In this document: positions 19,201 through 26,927 of the stretch, one piece after another
Layout: every line of letters starts with the position of its first letter
Position numbering within the stretch: the first letter of the stretch is position 1
NCBI GenBank assembly: GCA_963977425.1
Contig: CAXBOO010000003.1
Span: forward strand, 372,001-436,000
DNA length: 64,000 nucleotides
From: CAXBOO01 sp963977425
Lineage (GTDB): Bacteria > Bacteroidota > Bacteroidia > Flavobacteriales_D > Luteibaculaceae
Direction of reading: 5' to 3'
Program-made: the position numbers and the translations under genes
Notes under the pieces: generated by a model
The model's input: the letters and a program-made list of their open reading frames with translations, nothing else
Told to the model about the DNA's origin: nothing
Databases searched by the model: none

Positions 19201-21858
19201 ACCAAACATTTCTATTCCATTTAAATCCAATGACAATGGAGCACAACCACCAAGTCCACCAACTTGGTTTTCGACATCCAATTCAGGATAAAAGTACCGA
19301 ACGGTATCGTATAAAGTTCTAGGGCATTTTCTATTCGCATCCTGAATGGCTATTTCTATGAAATATTTACCCGGTCTATTGGGCGTAAAGAAAAAACGAT
19401 TTCTAGGAGATGTACTGCCAAACTTTATTACACCTACCCCTCCGCCATCTTCATGCGTAATGGTTGCAGTAGTTTCATCTCCAAAATTCAAATTATCTAC
19501 ATCAAAGAAATGCCTACATGCATTTGGAGCCGCAAGTGGGAATGTATTACATTGTGGCAAGGAAGACATGCACATGTTTTCATCGGTTTGTTGTACTATA
19601 AAAGGCACCAATAATTCAGGTACAATTACCGTACGTGTAGAATCTCGATAATGACACCCAATTGATGGATTGATGGCTATGGTTCTTAAATCATAAGTTC
19701 CTGGAGGCAACGTAATGGTATCTCGTGCTTGGTTTGATATCACACTATCGTTGGCCATAATCTCCCACCAAACTTGTGTCGCTCTGTTGGAATCGGCATA
19801 CAACAAAACTTTGTTGAGTTGACAATCGTATTCGGCTTGTCGCTGTTGTACTGTTGGCCCAAGTTTACTGTAATCGTCTTCCGTTAAAAGAGTGTCATAG
19901 CAACCTCTCCAACCAACAATTAACTCCACATCGTACAAGGTATCATTACTTGTTGTTGTGGCACTATCCATATGTTGCAAAAATATTTGTCGGCCCCCTC
20001 CGCTCTCAACTCGAATACCGTCTTGCATAAACGTCCAGATCCATTCATCTGGCAAATCATAGTCCGGTATTCCATTCACTAAAACATAAGACGAATCCAA
20101 AAAAGTAGTTGTATCATAAGCACAGCTTATAAATGGGTCTTTCCAATACTTAATTTCTGGAGGGCTACCTACTTCAATAATTCGTGTTTCCGTGTAAGTA
20201 CAGCCTTCTTCGTATTCAACTGTTGTTGTAACTGAATAAACACCAGTATCAACAAATGTGTGTTTTATATTTTCGTTACCAAGACTTGGTCCTTGAACAA
20301 TACCATCGTCAAAATTCCATGTCCTTGTTTTGGGTGTAAATCCTTTATGGTCTGTTAGTTCCTCAAAATCAACTTCCAAAGCAGAGCACCCTCTACGAAG
20401 ATCAGATGTTACATTAGGAACTATTTGAATTACTTGTATATAATCTCTTAAAAAAACACTGCTAACACAGCCTGAAGGTGAACGAATGATGAAGGTTACA
20501 TCGTAATTACCAAACGTCAACAAATCAAAGGATGGTGTTAATCCAACTCCTGTGTATTCCGTTTGCGGATTGGTATTTCTTTTTACTAACCACTCTAAAG
20601 TAGAACCTGGTGGAATGATAGACGTGCTTGCATCAAAATTTACAGTTGCCGGTATATCGCAAAAACGTTTTTTATCGGCAGTAAACGATGCTTTTATATT
20701 TTCAATGGTTATTTCTTTCGTTAACTCTACATCGCATGCATTCCCATTGGTTACAGCCAACAACTTCACCGTATAAATACCAGGTGCAATGTATTTGTGG
20801 GTAACAGTAGTTGTTCCTGGAGCAGAGGCTACCGATGTATTATCTCCAAAATCCCAAATATAACTTGTAGCAGCGCCTGTAGAATTGTTTGTAAAAACAA
20901 CATTAAGATTCAAACAACTCGGATCAGGAAAATCAAAATCCACAATGGGTTTATCAATAATAATGGCATCCACTATTGTTGTATCTAGATCGCAATTAAG
21001 GGCTCCTCCTATAGAAAGATTCACATCAAAATAACCACTGGTATTAACTGTAACAAGTTGATTGTTGCCCGGCAATGTTCCTGGTATGCCCTCTACAGTC
21101 CAATCATGACTAAAACTAGCGGGCAGATCTGTACTTAAATTCACATTCAAAGGCGGATCACAAGCTGTGTTTGGGTCTATGGTAATAGTAGGATTAGGAG
21201 ATGGTATTACTTCAACAACTTTTAGTACTGTCGTATCGTCTTTACACCCTACTTCATCAACTACTTGCAAAGTTAGATTATAGAAACCTTCACTTAAAAA
21301 ACTAAACGTCGGATTTTTATCGGATTTTATACCGGAACCAGATATAGACCAGTTATACCTAGTTATGTTACCATTGGTTGATAAGCTGGCATCGGTAAAA
21401 GTATAATCTAAAGGGGCGCAACCTACAACTGATTCATCCAATAAATCGGCAATAGGTTTTTCAAAAGCATATAAATAAGATGTTTTAGACGCAGTTTTAG
21501 TTGCTCCACTAGCTTTATGAGTAACTTTTAATGTAACCGTAAAAACACCAACCTCATCGTAGGTAACAGTGGGAAAGAACTCAGAAATATTGGTGTTTTT
21601 TGGATTTAAATTCCAATTAAATGTAAAATCAGCAGCATTTCCGGCAGTGATAGGTACCCCGTCAAACGTACATAATGGCTTAAAACTTCTAGTATCGGGT
21701 ATACAAATGGTATCCACATTATTATTAGAACCTTCGTCAACGGTAAAATCGACAACAAGCTGCGCCTGTGAAATAAAAGCAACAAAAAAGAAAGCTAGCC
21801 CAAGAAATAACTTTGACTGTAATGTTCTATTAAAGCAATCGGTAAAGGACAAAAGCAT
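16267..21858 (-). CDS. Giant PKD-repeat surface adhesin with type B (gliding-associated) T9SS C-terminal domain
   Basis: 1863 residues from the ATG at 21858, which begins a good signal peptide ending FFFVAFISQAQ. The frame stays open to a GTG at 21933, but a -7 box at 21901-21908 lies inside that extension, so the ATG is preferred. The body is an array of PKD/Ig-like domains (for example TSYIWDFGDNTS, NIFWDFGDGGTS, KTRTWNFDDG). The last ~85 residues are the gliding-motility-associated C-terminal domain (VPKAFTPNDDNINDIVFVRG, FNRWGEEVF, GWDGTYKG), a type B T9SS sorting signal that normally needs a SprF/PorP partner, here encoded divergently at 21887. It is a SprB-like class of protein, but gliding is not shown. 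Confidence 0.9.
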   Translation of the reverse strand: MLLSFTDCFNRTLQSKLFLGLAFFFVAFISQAQLVVDFTVDEGSNNNVDTICIPDTRSFKPLCTFDGVPITAGNAADFTFNWNLNPKNTNISEFFPTVTYDEVGVFTVTLKVTHKASGATKTASKTSYLYAFEKPIADLLDESVVGCAPLDYTFTDASLSTNGNITRYNWSISGSGIKSDKNPTFSFLSEGFYNLTLQVVDEVGCKDDTTVLKVVEVIPSPNPTITIDPNTACDPPLNVNLSTDLPASFSHDWTVEGIPGTLPGNNQLVTVNTSGYFDVNLSIGGALNCDLDTTIVDAIIIDKPIVDFDFPDPSCLNLNVVFTNNSTGAATSYIWDFGDNTSVASAPGTTTVTHKYIAPGIYTVKLLAVTNGNACDVELTKEITIENIKASFTADKKRFCDIPATVNFDASTSIIPPGSTLEWLVKRNTNPQTEYTGVGLTPSFDLLTFGNYDVTFIIRSPSGCVSSVFLRDYIQVIQIVPNVTSDLRRGCSALEVDFEELTDHKGFTPKTRTWNFDDGIVQGPSLGNENIKHTFVDTGVYSVTTTVEYEEGCTYTETRIIEVGSPPEIKYWKDPFISCAYDTTTFLDSSYVLVNGIPDYDLPDEWIWTFMQDGIRVESGGGRQIFLQHMDSATTTSNDTLYDVELIVGWRGCYDTLLTEDDYSKLGPTVQQRQAEYDCQLNKVLLYADSNRATQVWWEIMANDSVISNQARDTITLPPGTYDLRTIAINPSIGCHYRDSTRTVIVPELLVPFIVQQTDENMCMSSLPQCNTFPLAAPNACRHFFDVDNLNFGDETTATITHEDGGGVGVIKFGSTSPRNRFFFTPNRPGKYFIEIAIQDANRKCPRTLYDTVRYFYPELDVENQVGGLGGCAPLSLDLNGIEMFGDDMVFNTTLWRVKNPGGSVLLNHSTNNDPDVISLSSNGTYPVTVDATARDTISGLICPVIVANNVPINIVVADPKPNFSLTKNRYCSGDSLEINNLTQTSIPLSYTWLLENGGTSNDSIPTLSGLSADTLSITLQVSDNLNCNAQITLTDTVIIEPTPQSIDIIAETAVSNCPPLATELYPIITPKYDDYKYVWYVDGENPSILDTAIVVKTSPGSFGASLVVTTPAGCTDSVRIENVLTIGGPAAELVVDKDTICVGDEIKIDVINAQNLTEIQYVYGDGFAEYAGPFELSKKHIYSTVTGDVFVSVFLDPITAANPNGCNVLLSKKIFVNEILANFEIPNDSLCGADNVTITDISIGTDYESIFSVSPLGLTYFDQPSFTNFYNIGTYSITLKISDDKSGCENQINKLLWVFPEPVTGISPDSILCEGETIVISASGGKTYEWTDPEPGSLNELNVPTVEANPSNSVTYSVLITNANGCQATETINIGRDKTKLDYSIDDLVACVTLDIGIVNNSIGDNIFWDFGDGGTSTDRVPTHTYSGADTYNGSIEVFDLSARCKQTDDFTILINPAPPYTKSEDEGLCLGESNTLTVVGEDRISWTVSPASQTLPTGFTSTVTPTEDVTYTFTVTTDATGCTSTDEIKIIVDNPKASFDMNIVDSCGTSTVELSNPSSGLNQLYDPGDGTAPLFPLSSYTYASVGDYIMSYVVYDRLEKCADTTFKKVNVHPVPSIVTSGDVEICNYETAVITATGGNSYKWTPSSGILGLDNVSDIVVNPDSTTYYKVVVGNEFMCFDSTEVLVFIHRDFTFNPIRDTTIIIGEFVDMDLAPDMDVDITWTEDTWLNCTTCDFQTIQPLKSICYNITLVDKNGCYPKEIKPCITVDERYSMDVPKAFTPNDDNINDIVFVRGFGIKELYEFAIFNRWGEEVFITNDIRFGWDGTYKGKVQNDETYVYRAKVLFWNGETAAKTGYITILK

Positions 21859-21865
21859 AACTTTG
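21858..21865 (+). promoter_or_regulatory. Bacteroidota -7 box for the porP/sprF gene
   Basis: TAACTTTG is an exact match to the TAnnTTTG -7 consensus of Bacteroidota. It is followed 21 bases later by the TTG start at 21887. No convincing -33 TTG is seen at the usual spacing. It overlaps the start codon of the divergent adhesin gene. Confidence 0.4.
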
Positions 21866-21886
21866 GGCTTGATTATAGAAGAGGGT

Positions 21887-22903
21887 TTGAGTAATTTTTT
21901 CAAATATAAACTATTACTGCTGTATCTATTCACAGCATCGGTGGTAGTATGTCAAGACGTGCACTTCACTCAGTTTGATGCCTCTCCTTTAAATTTAAAT
22001 CCAGCCAATACAGGTAATTACGATGGGTTTTGGAGATTTTCCGGAAATTTTAGAACACAATGGCGTGTGCTTGGTGAACCTTTTCAGACAAGCAGTATTG
22101 GTTTTGATAAAAGTGGAAAACGCAAAGGTGGAAACATGTCTTACGGGTTCTACGTGCTCGGTGATGCCTCAGGTGAAACCAATTTAACAACCTCTAGATA
22201 CTACGGAAACATCGCTGTCCATTTAGGCAACGACCAAAACAAATGGCACTTTGGTATACAACCAGGTTTGGTTCAAAAAAGCATCAATGTAGCTTCCTTA
22301 ACTTTTCCAGAACAGTTTGATAATTCATCGGGAGCTTTCAATCCAAATTTAGATAATAAAGAAGCTGATTTTTTATCTGCACTTAGCTATTTTGATATCA
22401 ATGCTGGTATCATGTTTACCAAAACTCTAAATCAAAATAAATACGAAGCAGGTTTAGCCTTTCACCATTTAATACAACCCAGCGAAAGTTTTCTAAGAAA
22501 CGACTTTAATCTACCGATGCGTTATATTCTTAGTGTAAAACATAGTCGCCCGTTGATAGACGATTGGTCGGGTGTTGTAAAAGTGATGTACATGCGGCAG
22601 AATAAAGCCAGCGAAACATTGCTTCAGATATTGGTAAGTAAAGCTGTAGCGGCCAACGAACTCAACATTAAGTCTGTATACTCTGGTTTTAGTAGTCGCC
22701 TCGGTATTCAACGCAATACAGATGCCATTAGTTACATTTTTGGTGTACAGTTTTTAAGAACCGATGTTGGACTTAGCTACGATTTAAATGTTTCTACCCT
22801 ATCTCAACAAACCAATTTACGCGGGGCATTTGAATTGTCGGTAGTATTTTGGAGTGGTCGATTCGATTATTCACCAAAAACCATCATGTGTGAAAGGCTT
22901 TAG
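21887..22903 (+). CDS. PorP/SprF family type IX secretion membrane protein
   Basis: 338 residues from a TTG start at 21887, which gives a proper signal peptide (KLLLLYLFTASVVVCQ). No in-frame ATG lies before the conserved core, and the longer open frame upstream is antisense to the adhesin gene. Family features are the QDVHFTQFDASPLNLNPANT start and repeated beta-barrel strands (FRTQWRVLGEPF; SYGFYVLGDASG). The end, GLSYDLNVSTL followed by GAFELSVVF, matches the PorP/SprF C-terminal strands. Members support secretion or surface attachment of partner proteins with type B C-terminal domains, so the divergent PKD adhesin is the obvious partner. The 3' end overlaps the next gene by 14 bases. Confidence 0.9.
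   Translation: MSNFFKYKLLLLYLFTASVVVCQDVHFTQFDASPLNLNPANTGNYDGFWRFSGNFRTQWRVLGEPFQTSSIGFDKSGKRKGGNMSYGFYVLGDASGETNLTTSRYYGNIAVHLGNDQNKWHFGIQPGLVQKSINVASLTFPEQFDNSSGAFNPNLDNKEADFLSALSYFDINAGIMFTKTLNQNKYEAGLAFHHLIQPSESFLRNDFNLPMRYILSVKHSRPLIDDWSGVVKVMYMRQNKASETLLQILVSKAVAANELNIKSVYSGFSSRLGIQRNTDAISYIFGVQFLRTDVGLSYDLNVSTLSQQTNLRGAFELSVVFWSGRFDYSPKTIMCERL
21901..21908 (-). promoter_or_regulatory. Bacteroidota -7 box for the giant adhesin gene
   Basis: On the minus strand this reads TATATTTG, an exact TAnnTTTG match, 42 bases upstream of the ATG at 21858. It lies inside the signal-peptide codons of the divergent porP/sprF gene. A weak GTG rather than TTG is present in the -33 region. Confidence 0.45.
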
Positions 22904-24896
22904 ATTTATATCCCTCCTATTCGTTTTTGTTCTAAGCCAGCAATTGGATGCGCAAGAGATTAAAACCATGAAAAAATGGCAATTGCGCGATGTATACAAA
23001 AATGCCACTCTAGCCAAAGACTATTACACTGCCATAGATGCTTTAGAAGAACTTGATTATAGAAAACAATTAACAGAAGATCAAGAAATTGATCTTGCTA
23101 AACTGTATTTAAGTGCCCGAGATGGAGCAAAAGCACTTGAATGGTTTGAACACTTAAAAACGGAACACCCCAACAATCCTGAAGTATATTTTTACTACGG
23201 AGAATCACTACGTGCTAATGGTTTACCTAGCACTGCAAAAGAATATTTCGAACGTTTTTATCGTGTTTTTGATAAGAATTCTTCCGCTTACAAAGACTAC
23301 AACGATAAAATTAGAGCTGCCATAAATAGTTGCGATTTAGCACTTAAAATTCAAAACAATAGCAGCATAGAGATTTACCGTCAACCAGAAGACATCAATT
23401 TTCCTCACAACGAAACTGCTCCATTTTACATCAGCGACGATAGCCTTATTTACGCTTCTACTAAAACCAAAGAATACCGCTTTGAAGATGAAGATGATGT
23501 GCCAAGGAAAGAATTGTTTTTAGCATCGAAAAACTCTGATACAACTTTTTCATTTACAGCCTACCTTGATAAATTTCAAGAAGATGGTATCGATTTCGAT
23601 AACCCACATTTTGTAGCGAGTCAAAACAAACTGTACTTCAACAAATGCAAGTTTATAGGTACAAAAAATGTTTGCCGACTGTATTACACCGATTTAAGCA
23701 ATACCGATACAACGGTATTTTACCCAAGTGAATTAGAAATTAGTGTTAACGCCATGTACAGCATCAAACAAGTATCTGTATTCGAAAGAAATGGTCATGT
23801 TTGTTTGATATTTGCTTCTGATATGCCTGGAGGTCGAGGAGGTATAGACTTATGGTACACCAGTAGCAAACGTCCAGGAAAGTTGATCAATCTTGGCAAA
23901 AAAATAAATACTGCGGGCGACGAAGAAACCCCATATTTTGACACAACAAGAAGTCGACTTTACTTTTCATCAAACGGTCATACTGGCATAGGTGGGATGG
24001 ATATTTTTAGCAGCGATGGCTTTGGTAAAAAATGGCTAACCCCTGAAAACATTGGCAAGCCATTCAACAGTTCTTTCGACGATACCTACTACAGTCATCA
24101 TTACGAAGACGATAGCCTATCATTTGGTTTCTTGACCTCCAATCGTCCTGGCGGTAACAGCTTAAAATCAGAAACCTGCTGCGATGATATTTTCTATTTC
24201 AGAATTAAGGGCATTACCGAAGCGGTGTTAGAAGGCCAAGTAGATTTTGAAAATTTAAGCATTGGAAAATTTGGTGGTGGTCCAGCTAAAGTTCAACTCT
24301 TTAGAATGAACGATGGCGAAGAAGTTTTGATTAAGGAAACGCAAACTGACGAAGAAGGAAAATATGCCTTTAGTGTGGAAATTGGTAAACAGTATGCTGT
24401 TGCAGCATCTAGAGAAGGCTATTTGAGCAAACGTATAACTGATGTAATAAAAGACCCTAATACGGTGGTGAAAAACTTTACATTATTAGAACTAAGCCGC
24501 GAGCCTATTGTTGTAAAAAACATCTATTATCCATTCGATCAATCATACTTAACTGAGCAATCTAAAACGGTAATAGATACGACCATTCTACCTATTTTAT
24601 TAAACAATCCTGCCATCATCATAGAGTTATCATCTCATACCGATTGGCTAGGTTCGGATAAATATAACAAACGTTTATCGCAATCTAGAGCAGAGTCAGT
24701 TGTTAGTTATTTAATTGGCAAAGGAATTGATAGCGAGAGACTTGTAGCCAAAGGATATGGTGAAGATGTACCATTGGTTCCGAATGCTTTACCTGACGGT
24801 AGAGATAACCCCGATGGTAGAGCAAAAAACCGAAGAACAGAATTCAAAATCATTGGTATTCTCCCTCAGTATGAGGACATTATTTACGAAGAGTAA
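22890..24896 (+). CDS. TPR / PD40 / OmpA T9SS-associated protein (PorE-like)
   Basis: 668 residues from GTG 22890, chosen because it directly precedes a signal peptide (FRFISLLFVFVLSQQLDAQ). A GTG at 22854 in the same frame is less likely. TPR helices lie at about 35-140, PD40 propeller blades at about 160-430 (FASDMPGGRGGIDLWY; FSSNGHTGIGGMDIF; LTSNRPGGNSL), and a carboxypeptidase-regulatory-like beta domain at about 445-530. The C-terminal OmpA peptidoglycan-binding domain is at about 545-660 (IELSSHTDWLGSDKYNKRLS, QSRAESVVSYL). The order is that of PorE-type proteins anchoring T9SS parts to the cell wall. It forms a two-gene unit with porP/sprF and converges with corA. Confidence 0.88.
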   Translation: MKGFRFISLLFVFVLSQQLDAQEIKTMKKWQLRDVYKNATLAKDYYTAIDALEELDYRKQLTEDQEIDLAKLYLSARDGAKALEWFEHLKTEHPNNPEVYFYYGESLRANGLPSTAKEYFERFYRVFDKNSSAYKDYNDKIRAAINSCDLALKIQNNSSIEIYRQPEDINFPHNETAPFYISDDSLIYASTKTKEYRFEDEDDVPRKELFLASKNSDTTFSFTAYLDKFQEDGIDFDNPHFVASQNKLYFNKCKFIGTKNVCRLYYTDLSNTDTTVFYPSELEISVNAMYSIKQVSVFERNGHVCLIFASDMPGGRGGIDLWYTSSKRPGKLINLGKKINTAGDEETPYFDTTRSRLYFSSNGHTGIGGMDIFSSDGFGKKWLTPENIGKPFNSSFDDTYYSHHYEDDSLSFGFLTSNRPGGNSLKSETCCDDIFYFRIKGITEAVLEGQVDFENLSIGKFGGGPAKVQLFRMNDGEEVLIKETQTDEEGKYAFSVEIGKQYAVAASREGYLSKRITDVIKDPNTVVKNFTLLELSREPIVVKNIYYPFDQSYLTEQSKTVIDTTILPILLNNPAIIIELSSHTDWLGSDKYNKRLSQSRAESVVSYLIGKGIDSERLVAKGYGEDVPLVPNALPDGRDNPDGRAKNRRTEFKIIGILPQYEDIIYEE

Positions 24897-24899
24897 TTA

Positions 24900-25973
24900 T
24901 TACAACCAATCTTTCTTTTTAAAATAAAGAAGCATGGTAACTGCAATGCTTATTTGAACACCCCAAAATGCTGGGTAAGCCCATTCGTACTTAAGTTCGG
25001 GTAAAAATTCAAAATTGGTTCCGTAAATGCCGGCTAAAAAAGTTAGCGGTATAAAAACAACAGAAAAAATGGTTAAAACCTTCATGGTTTCATTCAATTT
25101 CTGATTATTCTGTGCATCGTGTAAACTCAACAAATCATTCAAAAGAGTATGGTACAACTCTATACTGTCGATGGTTTGATTGATGTGATCTTTTAAGTCA
25201 GAAAAATAAGGCATTGTACTCTTCTTTAAGAAGTTGACCTCCGCTTTTTCAAAACCATGAATTATCTCCATTACAGGTCGAAGTTGGCGTCGCAAGAAAT
25301 TAATTTCTCTTTTATGCGTGTACACTTTATCCAACATGTTTTTGTCTTTTGATTTACTTAAAATGCTTTCTTCAAGCACTTCTATAGCGTTACCAAATTG
25401 CTCAACCACCAAGAAATAATTGTCCACAACGGCATCGAGTAAAGCATATGCTAAGTAGTCTGTACCACGCTTTCTAATTCTATAAATCTCATTTTGAAGA
25501 CGTTGTCTTACGTTATCAAATACATCCCCAGGGTTTTCTTGAAAACTTAGTAGTGCACCTTGATACACGACCAAACTAAGTTGTTCGCTGATAATTTTTT
25601 TACTTTTTTCATCAAAGCGCAACATTTTGAGCGTCACGAAAAAACTGTCAGCCGTAGTTTCTAATTTAGGATATTGGTTGATGTTCAGAATATCTTCCGA
25701 CCACAAATGATCGATATTGAAAGCCGTAGCAATTTTGCTAAACAATTTTTCATCGTGCAATCCAACTACATTAACCCATTCCAAAAAATTCTTCCTATCG
25801 TCTATCTGCCAATCTGTTGAATTTGTTTTTTTCTTAACAGAAACCTCTTCTTTATTGAAAAAAACCGACTCTACGTAGGCATCAAAATTTTTATCCCCAC
25901 CTGTATAGATTAAAGTACCAGGGGCATTACCAAGCGTTTCTTTATGTTTTTGGTTAAAAATAGATATTGTCAT
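24900..25973 (-). CDS. corA: CorA-family divalent cation transporter with GTN motif
   Basis: 357 residues. A large cytoplasmic N-terminal domain with long helices is followed by two C-terminal membrane helices (VLTIFSVVFIPLTFLAGIYG and AFWGVQISIAVTMLLYF). The pore signature, usually GMN, reads G318-T319-N320 (AGIYGTNFEFLPEL). CorA proteins take up Mg2+, Co2+ or Ni2+, while related ZntB members export Zn2+. The GTN variant leaves the preferred ion open. The start overlaps the mscS-like stop by 4 bases, so both channels are made from one message. Confidence 0.9.
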   Translation of the reverse strand: MTISIFNQKHKETLGNAPGTLIYTGGDKNFDAYVESVFFNKEEVSVKKKTNSTDWQIDDRKNFLEWVNVVGLHDEKLFSKIATAFNIDHLWSEDILNINQYPKLETTADSFFVTLKMLRFDEKSKKIISEQLSLVVYQGALLSFQENPGDVFDNVRQRLQNEIYRIRKRGTDYLAYALLDAVVDNYFLVVEQFGNAIEVLEESILSKSKDKNMLDKVYTHKREINFLRRQLRPVMEIIHGFEKAEVNFLKKSTMPYFSDLKDHINQTIDSIELYHTLLNDLLSLHDAQNNQKLNETMKVLTIFSVVFIPLTFLAGIYGTNFEFLPELKYEWAYPAFWGVQISIAVTMLLYFKKKDWL

Positions 25974-26818
25974 ACTGGTTGCTTCATTATTACCGTGTGA
26001 TGCGGATACGGAATTTCAATTTTTTCAGCTTTAAATCGATCGAAAATAAGTTTTAGCAGTTCCGTTTTTAAAACATAAGCATTTTCTGCGTCCCAAGCCC
26101 AAACTTTCAAACGAATTTTCACAGCAGAATCGGCCCATTCAACCATCCTAACATCAACCATTTCATCACCTTCTGACAATTCTTTTTCCGTTCTATTATC
26201 TATAGAAAGTGGGTGTTTTATGGCTTCTTCTTTTATGATTTTTATTGCCAAATCAACATCAGTATCATAGGCAACACCAAAAATCATCAAGCTGGCTATT
26301 CTCTCATCAGTTATAGAGTAATTGTGAAGTATTTGAGAACTTATCAATGAATTTGGTATGATATAACGTTTGTTTTCATAATCTCTTAAAACCGTATGTC
26401 TCAAAGTAATATCCTCTATTACTCCCAAATGACTTGGTTCAATTTTAAGGATGTCACCCACTCGAAAAGGCTTAAAAAACACAATAAATATTCCACTTAC
26501 TATATTGCTAAATGCAGCTTGCGATGCAAAACCCAAAATGGCCGCAAAAATCCCGGCTGATGTCAATAGCCCCAATCCGACTTCTTTCAATTCTGGAATG
26601 TTTAGAAAAATGGCTATTACCGATATGAGAATGCAAATAAAACCTAGTGAATTGTATAAAAAATAATACTGAGTACTGGTAGAATTTAAACGGGCAGATT
26701 GTTTCTCTAAATAGCGTTTTAAAAAGAATTTCAAAAGGCGATACAACACATATCCTAACGCTATTGAAACCAATACTATGGTCCATATCTCCCACCCTTT
26801 TCCAAATATATCTTTCAT
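25970..26818 (-). CDS. MscS-family mechanosensitive channel
   Basis: 282 residues. It has three membrane segments, and the pore-lining third helix is rich in Gly/Ala (TSAGIFAAILGFASQAAFSNIVSGIFI). The beta domain follows (FRVGDILKIEPSHLGVIEDITLRHTVLRDYENKRYIIPNS, split here into its parts: the VGDILKI strand and the IPNSLISS strand). The C-terminal alpha/beta vestibule completes the family architecture. MscS channels release solutes on hypo-osmotic shock. It is the first gene of a two-gene unit with corA. Confidence 0.93.
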   Translation of the reverse strand: MKDIFGKGWEIWTIVLVSIALGYVLYRLLKFFLKRYLEKQSARLNSTSTQYYFLYNSLGFICILISVIAIFLNIPELKEVGLGLLTSAGIFAAILGFASQAAFSNIVSGIFIVFFKPFRVGDILKIEPSHLGVIEDITLRHTVLRDYENKRYIIPNSLISSQILHNYSITDERIASLMIFGVAYDTDVDLAIKIIKEEAIKHPLSIDNRTEKELSEGDEMVDVRMVEWADSAVKIRLKVWAWDAENAYVLKTELLKLIFDRFKAEKIEIPYPHHTVIMKQPV

Positions 26819-26927
26819 GCCAAATAGCTCGAATTGAAGTGAAAAAATACAACATTTAACGTCTGTTTTGAATACTAATAATACAATTTGGGATTTTGCC
26901 TTTAGTATTGGTTATTTTCGGGCTCGT

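Noticed and set aside
16267..21858. Repeated FGDG-type motifs as a possible tandem DNA repeat
   Set aside because: The repeats are at protein level (PKD domains) and too diverged in DNA to be a nucleotide repeat array.
21569..21886. Upstream extension of the PorP/SprF reading frame to an ATG at 21569
   Set aside because: This stretch is antisense to the well-supported N-terminal part of the PKD adhesin, and the signal peptide and family homology begin only after the TTG at 21887.
26865..26920. Promoter candidates upstream of the PIG-L gene (TACAATTTG, TATTTTCG)
   Set aside because: One has a 3-base instead of a 2-base spacer inside the box and the other would start transcription at the ATG with a mismatched box and too short a -33 spacing.
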